A stretch of 64,000 nucleotides of DNA. Origin: an uncultured Bizionia sp. Lineage in GTDB: Bacteria; Bacteroidota; Bacteroidia; Flavobacteriales; Flavobacteriaceae. The stretch is taken from the NCBI GenBank assembly GCA_947496215.1, contig CANMCF010000016.1, forward strand, positions 1 through 64,000. The letters are read 5' to 3'. This document shows positions 1 through 7,131 of the stretch, in pieces (within the stretch, counting starts at the first letter, position 1; every line of letters starts with the position of its first letter). The notes beneath the pieces were generated by a model. That model did not search any database, had not been told where the DNA came from, and worked only from the letters and a program-made list of their open reading frames with translations. The position numbers were made by a program, and so were the translations under genes.

Positions 1-41
1 CTCCTCCGAAAAAATTGTCACATCGAAATGAGTTATTGCAA

Positions 42-233
42 ACAACGGTCTCGTGTATGAAATGTAGCGTGTAAAAAGACACTAATTTTTCGGATTAACA
101 CAGAGCCGAATTTTTATATTTTGTTTTAATTTTTCTCTTTTTAAAAACCAAATTAAAAATTTGGTGGACTTTTTAAATATACACAAACCTTTCGGTTAAG
201 CACTTATTAGCTATGTTTTATACACCGTGTTGT
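42..233. repeat. Structured non-coding element with imperfect terminal inverted repeats
   Basis: The left arm at 42-60 reads ACAACGGTCTCGTGTATGA. The right arm at 216-233 ends in TATACACCGTGTTGT, whose reverse complement begins ACAAC and shares the GTGTAT core with the left arm. Inside are further inverted repeats, TTCGG/CCGAA near 90-110 and CCAAATT/AATTTGG near 149-166. No ORF is present. The element lies directly downstream of the minus-strand gene that ends at 243. It could be a MITE-like or cassette-recombination element; that role is inference from shape, and I can cite no match. Nothing is recognisable in bases 1-41. Confidence 0.5.
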
Positions 234-242
234 AAGTAGTAT

Positions 243-1058
243 TTATTCAGTTCCTAATTTAATAACTACTTCTTCCATAGTGTAATGAACAAACTTTTTT
301 CCCAATTCAGTTAATTCATACTGTTTTGTGTTATCAAAGGCAGACGTTAGAGTATTTGACTTAGAACTCCTTCTTGATGTTTTTTGGAAAGTTCCGTCAT
401 AATTTGTTGCTCTGTGTTGTCTAATTATTCCTCCTGTACTTAAATCTCTAATTAGTAACTTATAAAGGTCGGCTTCCATTGAATCCTCTCTGGCATATGT
501 CCCATTTAGAGAATTCCATATTTCTCCTCTCGTTGCTCCAGGGTTTTTATAAATTTCCTTGATAACTAAAAAATGAGTTTCATTATATGTTCTAATCCAA
601 TCTATGAAAAGTTGTATTAAGTCATCTGCTTTTATATCAGTAGCGCAAGCATTTGTCAACAGTTTTCTAATGTATTCTTTTTTATCCAAAGTTTCCGCAT
701 TGTCCCACTCTTTAAAGCCTTTTCGAACGAGAGTCAAATATTCTTCACTTTCCATTCTGTCGTGAACATCTTCTCCTGCATTATCTAGTCTTTCGTGAAT
801 TTGATAAATAGTATAATACAGTTGTTCAATTTTCTTTTGATGTTCTTCAAGCCAAATTCTTTCTAAATCATTTATTTTGCCCTGTTCTTTTTCCGCGTGT
901 AGAGCAGAACTGGCAGCAATTGCTCCACCTATCCAAGGAATACTACCCAAAACAGCAGCAGCGAAACGTCCCTTTCGAGTTTTCTTTCCTTTTTTGTCAA
1001 TTTTGGAAAGCTCGTCTTTGACTTTTTCGATTGCTTCTTTTTTAATCAGATTGCTCAT
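243..1058 (-). CDS. Uncharacterised protein, hydrophobic N-terminus and winged-helix-like C-terminus
   Basis: This 271-residue protein has no function I can name. After a basic N-terminus there is a Gly/Ala-rich hydrophobic stretch (about residues 35-55, containing GSIPWIGG) that could insert in or touch a membrane. A charged helical middle follows. The C-terminal third (RGEIWNSL, LIRDLSTGGIIRQ, ELTELGKKFVHY) reads like a winged-helix fold. An ATG 14 codons downstream of the longest possible start is chosen, because the extra residues are translated from the conserved upstream repeat. The gene stands alone with its own upstream repeat and sits next to an OLD-like nuclease. A role in phage defence or stress is possible but unproven. 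Confidence 0.6.
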   Translation of the reverse strand: MSNLIKKEAIEKVKDELSKIDKKGKKTRKGRFAAAVLGSIPWIGGAIAASSALHAEKEQGKINDLERIWLEEHQKKIEQLYYTIYQIHERLDNAGEDVHDRMESEEYLTLVRKGFKEWDNAETLDKKEYIRKLLTNACATDIKADDLIQLFIDWIRTYNETHFLVIKEIYKNPGATRGEIWNSLNGTYAREDSMEADLYKLLIRDLSTGGIIRQHRATNYDGTFQKTSRRSSKSNTLTSAFDNTKQYELTELGKKFVHYTMEEVVIKLGTE

Positions 1059-1136
1059 TTTTCGGGTATTACTTACAACTATTATATAAGTGCATTGCAC
1101 TTATTTATCTTATATGTACAACTATCTTAATACTAT

Positions 1137-1260
1137 AAGCAAACGTATAAAATGTAGGGAAGTAACGTTTACTGAAAACCATAAAGCATAATTGTTTTTT
1201 ATGGTATTACCAAAAGTAGTAAATCTTTTATCAATTAAGAATACGTACTCCTACGTATTT
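1137..1260. repeat. Upstream repeat, copy 1 (direct repeat with 2913-3037)
   Basis: About 120 bases match 2913-3037 with only a few substitutions and one single-base indel. The repeat ends 79 bases upstream of the start codon of the 271-residue gene on the minus strand. It carries inverted repeats: AATACGTA-ctcc-TACGTATT, ACCATAAA/TTTATGGT, and AAACGT/ACGTTT. On the minus strand it contains two matches to the Bacteroidota -7 box (TACGTTTG and TACTTTTG). Just outside it, at 1087-1105, the palindrome ATAAGTGCA-TTGCACTTAT has a longer counterpart beside copy 2. It probably supplies the promoter of the downstream gene. Confidence 0.75.
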
Positions 1261-1327
1261 CTAGTATTGCTCTTGTTCGAAACGCCACAAGTAAATACTA
1301 GCGGGAGCGGGCGGTGCACAGTTTTTT

Positions 1328-2803
1328 TTATGCGAACTGAGCTTTTAAAAAGTCTACTATTTTATCAATACTAGTCTTATCATTTTCTGTAAGATATTCA
1401 ACAACCATCTCAATAATTTCAGTTCTGTCTTTGTTTCTTGCTCTTAATTCTTTGTCAATCCTAGAATACAATTTTTTTCCATTATTATCATTTTCAAAAT
1501 CTTTTGAGCTACGGTATTCGTCAATTATCTCGTTTAAGCTTACTTGATGAAAAACAAAATCATTGAGATGACGAAATAGCTTGTGGTCAACGTTATCAAA
1601 TAATTTTGATTTTAAATATTTTTCTAGACTTTCAATAGGAAGAAAGTTTAGAGGAATATTATTAGCGATATTGTTTTTTGATATATATTTTTTGGCTTGC
1701 TCTTTAATATCAGCATCGAGAACGAGACTTATACTTGAAGTTTTGCCTACCAAATTACTTGATACTACCTCTTGTGCTAAGTCAATAACATTGGTAAAGC
1801 CTCCACAGGGTAATATGTAAATTAGTTTATTTCCCCAAAGAGAATTTTGTCTTAATAATCTTTTAATAATCTCTTTAGCTAAATCATCTTCTACTAGTAT
1901 TATGTAATCATATCCAGTATGGTCATAAAGCATTCTTGTCGCATAAGCAGGATAACAAGGGTTTATTAGTTCAAGTGAATGGTCGCTATGTCTATCGAGA
2001 AAGAAAATATTATCTGGCTTAATGGAACTAATTAATTCTAGGGAATGAGTTGAAAAATAAACTGAATAATTAAATTGTTTCGAAATCTCTTTTAGAAATA
2101 CGACTAATCGTTTTAATGATGAAGGATGTAATGCAAGCTCCACCTCGTCTAAGAGCAGGATGCAAGGCGTATCTATCGTTTTTCTATCCGTGTTTCTAAT
2201 ATTAAGAGAATTTAAAATACTAATCAGTAAATTTTCGCCAGTTGACATATGAAATTGACTGACTTTTTTTCCGTGAATTTCATAATAAAATATATCTCCG
2301 TAGAATTTTGCAATATGGCTAATTGATGATGGATTAACTCTAAAAAGTTTTTCATAGAAACCTTTATTATTATGAAGAATTAAACCCAAGTTTTCTCTAA
2401 TAAACTCAGGTGCTTTTTTCAAATAGCTATCGTTAATTCGGTCTAATTTTCTAAGGTTGTTATAATTAGTATTCCTGAATCTGTTTCCAAATATTAAACT
2501 TCCTTCATAAAAACCTTTTAAATCAATATGTCCGTTTTTGGAACTATACCATTTACCGTAACTGTTTTTTTTATAAATTTTGGAAGCTCCATCATATTCA
2601 AAACTGATAAAAGCCTCCTTATCAGTTTTTCCAAAATAATCCTTCATTGTCATATTGAAAAATACACTTGATGCACAAGTCGCTACCGTACTTTTTCCAG
2701 CACCATTTTGTCCAGTTAGTGCATATAATCCTTTATCGACTGGTAATTCTATTGTTAGGTTTTCAATAGATTTTATTTTGTTGATGGTCATTTTTAATTT
2801 CAT
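1328..2803 (-). CDS. OLD-family-like ATPase with C-terminal TOPRIM nuclease domain
   Basis: The 491-residue protein has a Walker A motif GQNGAGKST at residues 31-39, an ABC-type signature near 186-191 (MSTGEN), Walker B ILLLDE at 215-220 and a switch histidine in STHS at 251-254. A TOPRIM domain follows, with the acidic residue in LVEDD at about 303-307 and the DAD pair at 363-365. This layout is that of OLD-type ATP-dependent endonucleases, several of which act in phage defence. No second gene is coupled to it, so it is not an obvious two-gene system such as Gabija or PARIS. It has its own copy of the upstream repeat. Its specific function here is inferred. Confidence 0.8.
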   Translation of the reverse strand: MKLKMTINKIKSIENLTIELPVDKGLYALTGQNGAGKSTVATCASSVFFNMTMKDYFGKTDKEAFISFEYDGASKIYKKNSYGKWYSSKNGHIDLKGFYEGSLIFGNRFRNTNYNNLRKLDRINDSYLKKAPEFIRENLGLILHNNKGFYEKLFRVNPSSISHIAKFYGDIFYYEIHGKKVSQFHMSTGENLLISILNSLNIRNTDRKTIDTPCILLLDEVELALHPSSLKRLVVFLKEISKQFNYSVYFSTHSLELISSIKPDNIFFLDRHSDHSLELINPCYPAYATRMLYDHTGYDYIILVEDDLAKEIIKRLLRQNSLWGNKLIYILPCGGFTNVIDLAQEVVSSNLVGKTSSISLVLDADIKEQAKKYISKNNIANNIPLNFLPIESLEKYLKSKLFDNVDHKLFRHLNDFVFHQVSLNEIIDEYRSSKDFENDNNGKKLYSRIDKELRARNKDRTEIIEMVVEYLTENDKTSIDKIVDFLKAQFA

Positions 2804-2912
2804 TCCCTAAATTATGTTGCTTGGTTTAAATTGTACACAACTATTATATAAGTACAAGTGCACTTGCACTTATATTCCTTATGTATAACTCGTTTAAATA
2901 TTATCTATATAC

Positions 2913-3037
2913 AAGCAAACGTATAAAATGTAGGGAAGTAACGTTTACTGAAAACCATAAAGCCTAGATTGTTTTTTATGGTATTACCAAAAGTAGTAAA
3001 TCTTTTACCAATTAAGAATACGTACTCCTACGTATTT
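2913..3037. repeat. Upstream repeat, copy 2 (direct repeat with 1137-1260)
   Basis: This copy lies upstream of the OLD-like gene, in the same position and orientation as copy 1 relative to its gene. It keeps the same inverted repeats and the same TACGTTTG and TACTTTTG boxes on the minus strand. Between it and the start codon, around 2850-2875, is a near-perfect palindrome beginning ATAAGTACAAGTGCAC. That palindrome is longer than its counterpart near copy 1. Confidence 0.75.
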
Positions 3038-3078
3038 TAATACTTTCCAGTACTTAACCAGTAAAGGTTTTTTAGAGC

Positions 3079-3110
3079 AAAAAAAGCTCCCAAGATGTTT
3101 CTTGGGAGCT
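3079..3110 (-). terminator. Intrinsic terminator of the small membrane protein/lipoprotein unit
   Basis: The 11 bp stem AGCTCCCAAGA/TCTTGGGAGCT has a 4-base loop. On the minus strand it runs into seven T residues. It lies 17 bases past the stop of the 42-residue gene. Confidence 0.85.
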
Positions 3111-3126
3111 TTCAAAGTTTTGTGAA

Positions 3127-3255
3127 TTATGAGTTGATGTTCTTCCGCTTTCGCATTAGCCTGTAAATTATAAATACGACAGCCACGAGCCCTAATATTT
3201 GCAACAACTGCCACACAAACAACCCAAAACTAAAATCCTCTATTATGGTTTCCAT
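3127..3255 (-). CDS. Small single-pass membrane protein, 42 residues
   Basis: An ATG ORF of 42 codons encodes a short acidic N-terminus, one hydrophobic segment (about residues 10-31, including LLQILGLVAVV) and a basic tail (RLMRKRKN). This is a typical N-out, C-in single-pass topology. It starts 20 bases after the stop of the upstream lipoprotein gene and is followed by a strong terminator, so it is probably the last gene of that transcript. Similar tiny membrane proteins are common in flavobacteria, but I know of no assigned function. An overlapping 69-codon frame in the same region lacks any protein-like features and was not chosen. Confidence 0.6.
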   Translation of the reverse strand: METIIEDFSFGLFVWQLLQILGLVAVVFIIYRLMRKRKNINS

Positions 3256-3275
3256 CGTTTATATTCTTTTTTAGT

Positions 3276-3872
3276 TTATATAAGCTTTATTATCCCTCCC
3301 GATTTATATGCTCCAGTAGAGAGGTTGTAACATAAGACAATTGAATAATGTTCTATTTTGGTTGGATCTTTTGCTGAGAAAGCTCCTGTCCCAGATTTGA
3401 AATCTCCATCTATCTGAATGCTTACCCTATCTGTTGAATGATCATAAAAGACATACGGATCATCTATGGCATAATCGGGAGTCCAACCTTGAAGTTTCAC
3501 CTCTCCTTCAATTGAAGATGCAACTGTCTTTATTGATATGCAATTTCCTGTAAGATTAGACGCCATATATGTCGTAGTCGTCTTCAAGAAGATTCCGTTG
3601 GTAACATCCAAATTGAAAATTCTGGTATCTATTCTTTCAATACCTTTTACCTCAAGGCTACCGTCTATAGATTCATCAATCTTTGAATTTTCACAATAAA
3701 CATCTATTAAAGGCTTGGTTCCTTTCATTTCAAACTCACTTATCTTTGTAGAAGATATCACTTCCATAGAGTTATGAGGAGTTTTGTCGTCTCTTTTGTT
3801 TTGACAACTAGAGCATAATACGTAGAGGAAAAAAAACATAAAAAACACCTTAAAGACTTTAATTGCTTTCAT
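3276..3872 (-). CDS. Lipoprotein homologous to the C-terminal domain of its neighbour
   Basis: This 198-residue protein has a lipoprotein signal peptide ending in LCSSC at about residue 23. Residues from about 70 to the end align with the C-terminal 150 residues of the lipoprotein encoded at 4078-5493. Shared anchors are DTRIF, an NDPYV/DDPYV motif with a following Y(N/D)H, a V(R/S)I(E/Q)(V/I)(E/D)G strand, and a closing Y(D/N)L(T/S)TG(E/A)Y. The domain looks all-beta. The gene is AT-rich. The pair therefore contains a duplicated exported domain of unknown function, carried once as a free lipoprotein and once as the tail of a larger protein. Confidence 0.7.
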   Translation of the reverse strand: MKAIKVFKVFFMFFFLYVLCSSCQNKRDDKTPHNSMEVISSTKISEFEMKGTKPLIDVYCENSKIDESIDGSLEVKGIERIDTRIFNLDVTNGIFLKTTTTYMASNLTGNCISIKTVASSIEGEVKLQGWTPDYAIDDPYVFYDHSTDRVSIQIDGDFKSGTGAFSAKDPTKIEHYSIVLCYNLSTGAYKSGGIIKLI

Positions 3873-4077
3873 AAATTTTGTTTAGCTTAATTCAATTGTA
3901 CTACTTCCTTGATATTATTTTTTTTTTACAACTACAAATTGATAGCTTCATCTATTCTTTCAAAGGATGATCTTTTATGTGTTATCATTTATTTCGATTG
4001 AGCTTGAAAGGTACTTTATTATTCTTCAATTTGCTATCTAATTTTAAAGAAATGGAAAATCGTTTCAATCTTGAAAA

Positions 4078-5493
4078 TTAGTCGTTAGTATCACGAGTTA
4101 TTTCTCCTTCAATATATTCTCCTGTAGTCAAATCATAATACATCACAATAGACAATTGCTCTACCACTCCCACTTTGTTTTCCATAAGTAAAGTCTTAGC
4201 GCCTAATCTTAAATTTCCTTCCACCTCTATTCTAACTCTATTCAATTGATGATTATAGGTTACATAAGGATCATTTGGTGCATCATCTGAAGTCCAAAAA
4301 TGGAAAGTGGTATTCCCTAAAAGACTAGAATCAACTCTATGTACTATCACACACTCCTCTGGAAAAGTAGGCATCATATACCTTGTTCGTATTTTCATAA
4401 ACAACTCAGGTTCTTCGGCTAGTCTAAAGATTCGGGTATCTCTCCTCTCCTCTCCAATTTCTTCAACACTTCCTTCCGAAGTCACATTGGTTATAAGGTC
4501 TTCAAAGTGATCGTCGACATCTTGTATGGTATTGAAAAGCATAACTTCATCATCTGAGACATCACAAATCGGAACAACATTTCCAGTACCAAAAACAGCC
4601 TCAAATTGACTTAAGACATTTGCATCAATTGAAGGACAATCATCAACATCCTCTATGCAATTTTGAGTACAAGTAACAGGCGAGGTTGAGCCATTGGTAT
4701 CGGATGGTCCCGAACCACTACCGTCATTGGGGTTTCCGTTGGGATTTCCATTGGGATTGTTCGTGTTGTCTCCAGCACCGCCGCCGTCATCGCAAGGTAC
4801 TATGGTAGGTGTGAGCACATAACCGCCGCTGGTCGCCATCTGGTTGACATCTCCCCAGTAGTCGCAATCGTTTCCATCGGTATAGTCGTGCTGTCCACTG
4901 GCGCAGGAATTCCCAGCTTGGTACACGTAGTAGTTCTCATAGCAATTGCCGTTGTAATAGTATTTTCCCAACACGTCGCCAGAGATGTCATCGAGAGCGA
5001 CAAATGCAATCTTACCTTCCACGTCTACGATCTCCCTGTTGTTCAAGGCTTCTATCTCCAATGGTGTCAAGTCGTATTGTACCAAGGACACATCGTAGGT
5101 ACCATCGTCCTTTTCCACCATGAACAGGTTTTCCAGCAAGCCATTGTCCTCGTCTCGGTACACGCCAAAGGTGTAGGTTTTGGTCCTGCCATCGTCTATT
5201 GCCTTGGCATGGGTGGTGTTTATGGTAAAGTCGTAGGTGGCGTTGTATATGTCCCTGTTGGCTGTGCCTTCCTTTATCTTCTTCTCCACGACATCGATGC
5301 CTCGCAGCAATTGGCGATTCTTGTTTATGTCCGCTTCGTACAATCGTGTTATCTGTAGATTTTTGTCTAAAGTCTTAAATGTGTCTTGTGATGTTATGGT
5401 TGCATCCTCTTCCTTTTGGCAGTGGAATAGTATGGTGGTGGCTAGGCATAGCAATCCCATTGCCATGTATCGTTTCAATTTATGGTGTCTCAT
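4078..5493 (-). CDS. Mosaic lipoprotein with variable C-terminal domain
   Basis: The 471-residue protein begins with a lipoprotein-type signal (ILFHC, about residue 25). A conserved-looking alpha/beta N-terminal region runs to about residue 235 and includes a Cys-rich patch. A low-complexity linker follows, rich in Gly, Asn and Pro (NPNGNPNGNPN). The C-terminal domain (about 275-471) is shared with the lipoprotein at 3276-3872. The DNA for the N-terminal part and linker is clearly GC-richer than the DNA for the C-terminal domain, with the change near 4680. That suggests domain replacement by recombination at the linker. Function is unknown. Surface exposure is likely but inferred. Confidence 0.65.
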   Translation of the reverse strand: MRHHKLKRYMAMGLLCLATTILFHCQKEEDATITSQDTFKTLDKNLQITRLYEADINKNRQLLRGIDVVEKKIKEGTANRDIYNATYDFTINTTHAKAIDDGRTKTYTFGVYRDEDNGLLENLFMVEKDDGTYDVSLVQYDLTPLEIEALNNREIVDVEGKIAFVALDDISGDVLGKYYYNGNCYENYYVYQAGNSCASGQHDYTDGNDCDYWGDVNQMATSGGYVLTPTIVPCDDGGGAGDNTNNPNGNPNGNPNDGSGSGPSDTNGSTSPVTCTQNCIEDVDDCPSIDANVLSQFEAVFGTGNVVPICDVSDDEVMLFNTIQDVDDHFEDLITNVTSEGSVEEIGEERRDTRIFRLAEEPELFMKIRTRYMMPTFPEECVIVHRVDSSLLGNTTFHFWTSDDAPNDPYVTYNHQLNRVRIEVEGNLRLGAKTLLMENKVGVVEQLSIVMYYDLTTGEYIEGEITRDTND

Positions 5494-5581
5494 TGTTTTT
5501 ATGGTTTGTTTGGTTACCTACTCTATTGTTTTTAAAAGACTTTTCGGTTGCCGTCTTTGCTTGCTGGCCAGCAATTGTTTT

Positions 5582-5992
5582 TTATGATCGTTTCAATTTG
5601 CATCTGCACGATGGGTTTTCCAAGGTCTTCAATGCAGTTGTTCTTTTCATATTTTTGAATAGTCCCATATTTTTCTGTAAAAATAGGATGGTGTCATTGT
5701 TCAAATTCTCCAACAGCTTCCTATACTCCTTCTGGAAGACCATCACCCTCAAATTCAAGTCTCGCTTTGCCACGGTATGACAATTGGCGATGTCCTCCAA
5801 GTCCAATGGCTTGTCGGGTTTCCTTATGAGTAGCTTGAAAGGGGGCTTTTCATCCAAGTAGGACAAGGCTCCCAATAGATCTTTGGTTAGGACAATCTCC
5901 ATGTTTGGATGCGATTGTTCCAAATGCAACTTCAAGTTGTTCCTGTAATGGGCGTCCTCGCTACAGATGATGCATTGTATCGGTTCTTTCAT
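5582..5992 (-). CDS. Receiver-like protein of unknown function
   Basis: This 136-residue cytosolic protein begins IQCIICSEDAHYRNNLKLHLE and alternates strands and helices like a response-regulator receiver. However, the expected phosphoacceptor region reads KLLIRKPDKP, without the usual aspartate at the end of a hydrophobic strand. It is encoded 88 bases upstream of the mosaic lipoprotein on the same strand and may share its transcript. The base composition is GC-richer than the region to its left. The receiver assignment is a fold-level impression only. Confidence 0.45.
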   Translation of the reverse strand: MKEPIQCIICSEDAHYRNNLKLHLEQSHPNMEIVLTKDLLGALSYLDEKPPFKLLIRKPDKPLDLEDIANCHTVAKRDLNLRVMVFQKEYRKLLENLNNDTILFLQKNMGLFKNMKRTTALKTLENPSCRCKLKRS

Positions 5993-6437
5993 TTTTGTTG
6001 CTTATTCTTTGGCTTCCAGCTGTTGGCCGTTGGCTGCTGCGGTTGTTTATCATTGATTAATTTTGAACTCCTGACCTCCAAATCCCCCTCTCTGAAGTAC
6101 TTCCAAGCATTGAATGGATGGTCGTCACCCCTAAATTCAGGGTCAAGACCCCTTGGCGAAGTCCTTTTATGCTATCCTTTATGGAGGTGGAGCCTTAAAT
6201 TGAGGGCTATCCTCCCTAAAATCACCCCTGTCTGCCCATTTGGTATGGCTTCCAACTACCAATTCAAAGGTTAGAAGGGGTTGCCCTAGCCTTGCAAGGG
6301 CTATGGGCAGGGATGACAAGGGGGCATACAATGCTTGGGAGGGTCATTTCCATGCTTGCAAGCATGGAAACGAGGCCTCCAACTACTGGTGCCAAGGATG
6401 CATACCCATTCGTTCTAGGGTTGATGTCGTTGATACA
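5993..6437. other. GC-rich 445 bp region without a credible gene; 24 bp perfect palindrome at 6347-6370
   Basis: Short frames occur on the plus strand, but none has protein-like composition. The notable feature is a perfect 24 bp palindrome at 6347-6370 (half-site TTTCCATGCTTG). It has no T-run, so it is not an ordinary terminator. A purine/pyrimidine-biased word series (GTTGGCCGTTGGCTGCTGC) occurs near 6022-6043. No promoter was recognised. Confidence 0.5.
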
Positions 6438-6932
6438 TCAGGCGGACGTCTCGTTCTCGCCGTTCCCATTGGTCTTGGAACCCGTCTTGCTGAACAGCAC
6501 CTTCATGTCGCTATACACGGCTTGTGCACCGGGTTCGTTCTCACCTGCCAGAAAACGGATCATGCGGTAGAAACTAAGGGCGTTGGTATAGTTGTCGTGA
6601 TCCAACAGGGTCTTGGTGTCTATGAGCTGTTGTGAGAGGTTTTCCAACAACTGCACGCGGTTTTCTATGTGTTGTCTGGCGCTGTAGTCCTTGTCGAACT
6701 CGATCTTGTCCAAGAAATTGGGTACCCAATTGGGGTGTTGCTCCATGTAGTTCTTCGCCTTGTCTACGATGAGCTTGTTCTGGTTGGCTATGCGTCCGTA
6801 TTGTTGGCGCTGGTCCGTGGTCAGGTTTACCGTCTTGCCCACAAGCACTTGCTGTATGCCTGCCAGGTGGGTGTCCAGTTGTGTCAATTCGTCTTCGGTG
6901 AAGCTTACGCTTATCAAGTTTTCTAATGCCAT
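6438..6932 (-). CDS. Conserved Bacteroidota protein of unknown function
   Basis: This 164-residue soluble, mostly helical protein starts MALENLISVSFTEDEL. I recognise it as similar to a widespread family in Bacteroidota whose members begin with the same MAL(E)xL(I/V)(S/T)VSFT pattern and are about this length, with no known function. The internal ATG is preferred over the longer frame because family members begin there and the 16 extra residues look non-coding. The gene is transcribed alone, divergently from the TPR/AraC regulator, with 199 bases between the two start codons. Confidence 0.65.
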   Translation of the reverse strand: MALENLISVSFTEDELTQLDTHLAGIQQVLVGKTVNLTTDQRQQYGRIANQNKLIVDKAKNYMEQHPNWVPNFLDKIEFDKDYSARQHIENRVQLLENLSQQLIDTKTLLDHDNYTNALSFYRMIRFLAGENEPGAQAVYSDMKVLFSKTGSKTNGNGENETSA

Positions 6933-7016
6933 GTATTGGTGTTTTAAAGTGTGAAGTGTTGTCGGTTGTCGACAGAACAAATGTAATGGCGGGGTTTGGT
7001 GGTTTGCAAGGGAAGT

Positions 7017-7042
7017 ATATCGAAATTCGCGAATTTCGATAT
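7017..7042. promoter_or_regulatory. Perfect 26 bp palindrome upstream of the TPR/AraC regulator
   Basis: The palindrome has half-site ATATCGAAATTCG. Its core CGAAATTCGCGAATTTCG recurs, with one change, directly after the regulator gene at 8813-8840. It lies about 60 bases upstream of the regulator's -7 box. That is a plausible activator or operator position for either divergent gene. Confidence 0.55.
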
Positions 7043-7102
7043 GAAAATTTATAAGTCAGGGCTTCTTTTTTGGCAAGTTTTTTTTCGTTAATCAAAAAGA
7101 CT

Positions 7103-7110
7103 TACATTTG
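7103..7110 (+). promoter_or_regulatory. -7 box TACATTTG of the TPR/AraC regulator
   Basis: TACATTTG is an exact match to the Bacteroidota TAnnTTTG box. No good TTG box stands at the expected spacing upstream, so an activator may be needed. Because transcription should begin near 7117, the translation start is placed at the ATG at 7132 rather than at the TTG or ATG at 7108-7113. Confidence 0.45.
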
Positions 7111-7131
7111 ATGTATTCAGCTATACTATTA

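Noticed and set aside
1137-3037. Repeats as ends of an insertion sequence around the OLD-like gene
   Set aside because: The repeats are direct, each is placed upstream of a gene, and no transposase is present. A promoter module or cassette fits better.
3005-3214. 69-codon minus-strand frame
   Set aside because: It runs through the terminator hairpin and the upstream repeat, has no protein-like features, and overlaps a better 42-codon membrane protein frame.
4690-4770. Short repeats (NPNG coding units) as a CRISPR-like array
   Set aside because: They are in-frame low-complexity linker codons with no spacers.
6240-6635. Plus-strand frames of 90-130 codons in the GC-rich gap and opposite the 164-residue gene
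   Set aside because: Composition is not protein-like. They are antisense to a conserved gene or lie in the palindrome region, and no promoter was seen.
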